NCBI GenBank assembly: GCA_963573385.1
Contig: CAUYLG010026681.1
Span: forward strand, 1-64,000
Length of the DNA stretch: 64,000 nt
Direction of reading: 5' to 3'
From: Cacajao melanocephalus
Taxonomy: Eukaryota > Chordata > Mammalia > Primates > Pitheciidae
Position numbers and translations under genes: made by a program. The notes below the pieces were generated by a model. The model was not told the origin of the DNA, did no database searches, and saw only the letters and a program-made list of their open reading frames with translations. Shown piece by piece: positions 59,951 through 64,000 of the stretch (the stretch's first letter is position 1; each line of letters starts with the position of its first letter).

Positions 59951-61559
59951 CATCAGTGGATAGGAGGCGGGACTAGATTGGATCTCTGACTCGGACAGAC
60001 AGAGCACCGGTGGGAGGTTGGCATTGTGAACTTAGCTACAGATTGACTGCAAGAACAAACCAGCAATCCTGAGAAGACCCACAGGCCCTATGAAGGAAGC
60101 AAACTGCTTCTGCATGACCCAGGAGACACCACAAATACTGTGAGTGACTCTACTGCAGTGGAGGAAAAGGGAGAGCCTCCTCTTCTGAACACACATCCTC
60201 ACTGGAGAAACTGAAAGTCTGTTTGCGGGAGACTTCCAACCTTACCTGGAACTGAGTCAATTTAGAGAGCCAAGTGGAATATAGAGGTAGAGAAAGCAGC
60301 AGAATGGCTCTGGGAGCTCACTGGGTCCTGTCCCCAGGCAGGCCATTCCTGCCTGGCACCACAGGGATCCATCGGGAGGGCCACCAGAGGAGCGAGGGGT
60401 AAAACTGCCCAGGGAGAAGGAAATCTCCAGCTGAACTTTGTAACAATTTGAATGGGGCAAGAAGCCTCCTGGCCAGAACTCTGGGGAGGGTGCAAATCCT
60501 GTGCGTGGATTCCACAGGCAGGGGAAGAACCAAGCCCTTTTCTTTAGCAGTTGGGAGGCTGTAGCCTGGGGCAAGTTTTCAAGCCCAGCTCATCCACCAC
60601 CTGGCAACAGACTCAGGCCTATGGGGAGAAGTGGGTGCGCGGTGGTAGTGAGACAGGGCCTTTGGTTTGTGTGGAAGATGGGTAAGGCCTGTGATTGCTG
60701 GGTGAGGCCTGTGACTGCTGGCTTTCCCCCATTTCCCTGAAAACCTGCGTGACTCAGCAGAGGCAGCAATATTCCTCGTAGTTACACAACTCCATTGACC
60801 TGGGAATCTCACTCCCATCCCCCTCAGCAGCTGCAGAAAGACCAACCCAAGGATAGTCTGAGCTCAGACACGCCTAGCCCTGCCCCTATCTATTGGTCCT
60901 TCCCTACCCACCCTGGTAGGGAAAGACAAAGGGCATGTAATCTTAGGACTTCTAGGGACCCACCCACCACTACTTCCTCTTCATACTACCACAGCTGAGT
61001 CTTTCTGGAAAGCGCCACTGCCCAGGAGGAAGCCAACAGGCACAATAATAGAGCATTAAACCATGAAAGCTAAGAACCCTCATGGAGTTCATTGCACCCC
61101 TCCACCACCTCCACTAGAACAGGTGCTGGGATCCATGGCTGAGAGACCCATAGATGGTTCACATCACAGGACTCTGTGTGGACAACCCCCAGTACCAGCC
61201 CAGAACCAGGCAGATTTGCTGGGTGGCTAGACTCAGAAAAGAGACAACAATCACTGCAGTTCAGTTCACAGGAAGCCACATCCTTAGGAAAAGGGGCAGA
61301 GTACTACATCACAGGAACACCCTGTGGGATGAAAGAATCTGAACAACAGCTTTCAGTCCAAGACCTTCCATCTACCAGAGCCTACCTAAGTGAGAAGGAA
61401 GCAGAAAACCAACTCTGGTAGTATGACAAAGCAAACCTCTTTAACGACCCCCCAAAATCCCACTAGTTCACCAGCAGTGGATCCAAATCCCTGATTTACC
61501 AGAAAAGGATTCAGGAGCTTAGTCATTAAGCTAATTAGGGAGCCACCAAAGAAAGACAA

Positions 61560-62068
61560 AGCCCAATGTAAGGAAATCCAAAAACAGCACAAGAAGTGAA
61601 GGGAGAAATATTCAGGAAATACCTCAAAGGAAGAACAATCTAAAGTTCAGAAAACACTGGACATACTTTTAGAAATACAAAATGCTCTGGAAAGTCTCAG
61701 CAATAGAATTGAACAAGTAGAAGAAAGAAATTCAGAGCTCAAACACAAGGTCTTTGAGTTAACCCAATCCAACGAAGACAAAGAAAAAAGAATAAAAAAA
61801 ATGAACAATACCTCCAAGAAGCCTGGGATTATGTTAAATGAACAGATGTGAGAATAACTCGATGTTCTTGAGGAATAAGAGAATTCTAAAAGCTTGGAAA
61901 ATGTATTTGGGGAAATAATCAAGGAAAACTTTCTTGTATTTGGATGTTTAGGCCTTGCTAGAGACCCAGACATCAAAAAACTGCTAAAAGGAGCTCTAAG
62001 TCTTTAAACAAATCCTGGAAACACATCAAAACAGGATCTCTTTAAAGCATAAGTCAGACAGGATGTGT
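61560..62068 (+). pseudogene. L1 ORF1 remnant with internal deletion
   Basis: The coiled-coil part is readable (61680-61850, 'LSNRIEQVEERNSELKHK' region), then stops appear near 61850. After 'gacccagacatcaaa' (about 61977) the sequence jumps to the extreme C-terminal end ('ctgctaaaaggagctctaag'). The RNA-recognition and C-terminal domains of ORF1p are therefore deleted. The A-rich inter-ORF spacer follows from about 62070. Confidence 0.82.
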
Positions 62069-62138
62069 AAAACAAAAATACAAATTAAAAAGCAGAAACA
62101 AAAAGCAAAAAAGCCAAAGTACACAGGCAACAAAGAGC

Positions 62139-62348
62139 ATGAAGAATTCAATGGTACCACATGTTTCAATACTAACATTGAATATAAATGCCCTAAATGC
62201 TTCACTTAAAAGACACAGAACCGTAGAATGGAAAAGAACTCACTCACCAACTATCTGCTGTCTTCGGGAGATTCACTTAACACATAAGGACTCACATAAA
62301 GTAAAGGGACATTTCATGCAAATGGGCACAAAAAGCAAGCAGAGTTAG
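62139..62348 (+). pseudogene. L1 ORF2 start: endonuclease N-terminal fragment
   Basis: ORF2 opens at the ATG at 62139. The 69 residues read as the start of the endonuclease ('ILTLNINALNA', 'TICCLREIHLTHKDSH'). The conserved Glu of the ETH motif is kept as 'REIH', with Thr replaced by Ile. A stop at 62346 ends it early, well short of the full ORF2p. Confidence 0.88.
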
Positions 62349-62485
62349 CTGTTCTTATATCAGACAAAACAAACTTTAAAGCAACAGCAGTTAAAAGAGA
62401 CAAAGAGGGACAATATATAGAGGTAAAAAGTCTTGTCCAACAGTAAAATATCACAATCTTAGACACATGTGCACCTAACACTGGA

Positions 62486-62818
62486 GTGCCCAAATTTATA
62501 AAACAATCCATAATAGACCTACGATGTGAGATAGAAAGAAACACAATAGTGGGGGACTTCAACACTCCACTGACAGCACTAGACAGGTCATCAAGCCAGA
62601 AAGTCAACAAAGAAACAATGTATTTAAACTATACATTGGAACAAATGGACTTAACTGATATATACAAAGCATTTCATTCAACAACTGGAGAATACACATT
62701 CTATTCAACAGCACATAGAACTTTCTCCAAGATAGACCATATGTTAGGCCATAAAACCTCGATAAATTTAAGAAAATTGAAATTATATCAAGCACTATCT
62801 CAGACCACACTGGAATAA
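62486..62818 (+). pseudogene. L1 ORF2 endonuclease C-terminal fragment
   Basis: 110 residues continuing the endonuclease. The 'VGDFNTPL' catalytic Asp/Asn motif and 'EYTFYSTAHRTFSKIDHM' region are present. Just before the expected SDH motif a frameshift turns it into 'SQTTLE' and a stop. The SDH-coding bases are still visible in the next frame near 62800. Confidence 0.88.
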
Positions 62819-62819
62819 A

Positions 62820-64000
62820 ACTGGAAATCAACTCCAAAAAGAAGCTTCAAAATCATGCAAATATATGGAAATTAAAAATCTGCTCCTGAATGAGCATTGG
62901 ATCAAAAATGAAATCCAGATGGAAATTTAAAAATTCTTCGAGCTGAATGACAGTTATGACACAACTTATCAAAACTTCTGGGATACAACAGAGGCAGTGC
63001 TAAAAGGAAAATTCATAGCCCTAAAAACCTACCTCAAAAAGACTGAAAGAGCACAAATTGATATTCTAAGTTCACATCTCAAAGAACTAGAGGAAAAGGA
63101 CAAAACAAATCCAAACCCAAACCCAGCAGAAGAAAGGAAATACTCAAGGTCAGAGCAGAACTAAATGAAAATGGAAAAGAAAAAATTCAAAAGATACATG
63201 AAACAAAAATCTGGTTCTTTGAACAGATAAATAAAATTAATAGACCATTAGCAAGATTATCTAAGGAAAGAAGAGAGAAAATCCAAATAACCTCACCAGG
63301 AAATGAAACAGGAGATATTACAACTGACACCACTGAAATACAAAATATCATTCAAGGCTACTATGAACACCTTTACACATATAAAATAGAAAACCTAGAA
63401 GAAATGGATAAATACCTGGAAAAATAAAACCCTGTTAGCTTAAGTCAAGAAGAATTATATATCCTGAACAAACCAATAACAAGCAGTGAGATTGAAATGG
63501 TAATTTTAAAATTACCAACAACAAAAAAAGTCCAGGACCAGGTGGATTCACAGCAGAATTATACCACACATTCAAAGAAGAATTGGTACCAATTCTTTTG
63601 ACACTATTCCACAAGATAGAGAAAGAAAGAACCCTCCCTAATTCATTCTATGAAACAAGCAGCACCCTAATACCAAAACCAGGAAAGGACATAACCAAAA
63701 AAGAAAACTACAGATGGACATCCTTGGTGAACAAGATGCTAAAAAATCCTTAACATAATTGTAGCTAACTAAATCCAACAACACATCAAAAAGATAATCC
63801 GCCATCATCAAGTGGGTTTCATACCAGGGTGCAGTGATGGTTTAACATATGCAAGTCAATAAATGTGATACACCACATAAACAGAATTAAAAACAAAAAT
63901 CACATGATCATCTCAATAGATGCAGAAAAAGCATTTAACAAAATCCAGCATTGCTTATGATTAAAACTCTCAGCAAAATTGGCATATGAGGGACATACAT
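62820..64000 (+). pseudogene. L1 ORF2 linker and reverse transcriptase start, broken, cut by window edge
   Basis: The text follows ORF2 downstream of the endonuclease ('aatgagcattggatcaaaaa', 'acccagcagaagaaaggaaa', 'ccaggtggattcacagcaga') into the reverse transcriptase ('gatcatctcaatagatgcag'). Repeated frameshifts keep all open stretches short. It stops at the window edge before the FADD motif. Confidence 0.85.

Larger units (their letters stand above)
59960..64000 (+). mobile_element. L1 (L1PB / older L1PA-type), 5' half, runs off the right edge
   Basis: Starts near 'ggaggcgggactagattgga' (about 59965) with a GC-richer 5' UTR to about 61540. A damaged ORF1, the inter-ORF spacer and ORF2 follow, from 62139 to the window end in the reverse transcriptase region. 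ORF1 has lost roughly its second half. ORF2 has stops and frameshifts, so the element is dead. It is an apparently full-length insertion whose 3' end and target duplication lie outside the window. Confidence 0.92.

Noticed and set aside
60257..61592. Clustered open frames on both strands in the right-hand GC-richer region
   Set aside because: This is the 5' UTR of the L1 that starts near 59.96 kb. Density of open frames follows base composition.

Overview
This window is nuclear DNA from a simian primate, most likely human. The evidence is Alu elements of J and S type, primate-lineage L1 elements, THE1/MST-type MaLR LTRs, ERVL remnants, an Hsmar2 mariner, and MIR and L2 fossils, all in AT-rich DNA without long open frames. 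I find no functional protein-coding gene, no RNA gene and no CpG-island promoter. The longest open stretches are fragments of L1 ORF2 or ERVL pol, or chance frames through microsatellites. The window is best read as intergenic or deep intronic DNA layered by mobile elements. Family calls come from recognition of consensus features without a database search, so subfamily names are tentative and old-repeat edges are uncertain by tens of bases.

Layout. 1-5 kb: an L1 3' end running in from the left, an L1M 3' UTR, MIRs and mostly unassigned DNA. 5.6-8.4 kb: a TTCC microsatellite, then the 3' part of an ERVL provirus (integrase and dUTPase remnants, then an MLT2-type LTR), itself hit by a THE1/MST LTR and an AluJ. 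8.9-10.3 kb: an L1 with a 5' inversion and a clean target-site duplication. 10.3-15.3 kb: a second THE1/MST LTR, MIRs and a long L2. 16.2-22.3 kb: a second ERVL fragment interrupted by an L1 that keeps its tandemly repeated 5' UTR but has lost ORF1 and the first part of ORF2. That L1 also carries a 169-bp insert copied from the ERVL next to it. 26-31 kb: L1M fragments, MIRs, a MaLR LTR and Alus. 31.4-38.2 kb: a Tigger, L1M antisense fragments, hAT MITEs and a mosaic L1/Alu. 38.2-42.9 kb: a long stretch with no repeat I recognise. 43.5-54.2 kb: three Alus, an hAT MITE split by a CA repeat, an L1 3' end, an L2 with a 184-bp inverted duplication beside it, an MLT1 LTR and an L1. 55.3-59.3 kb: L1M/L1MA fragments and a nearly full-length Hsmar2. 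60-64 kb: the 5' half of an L1 that leaves the window at the right edge.

No genes act together here. What is informative is the order of insertions and several local copy events that ordinary transposition does not explain: the 169-bp templated insert, the 184-bp inverted duplication, a roughly 60-bp direct repeat, a 40-bp tandem duplication and an LTR snippet inside an L1. I see no undescribed biological system. The inverted duplication, the templated insert and the repeat-poor 38-43 kb stretch are the items most worth a second look.
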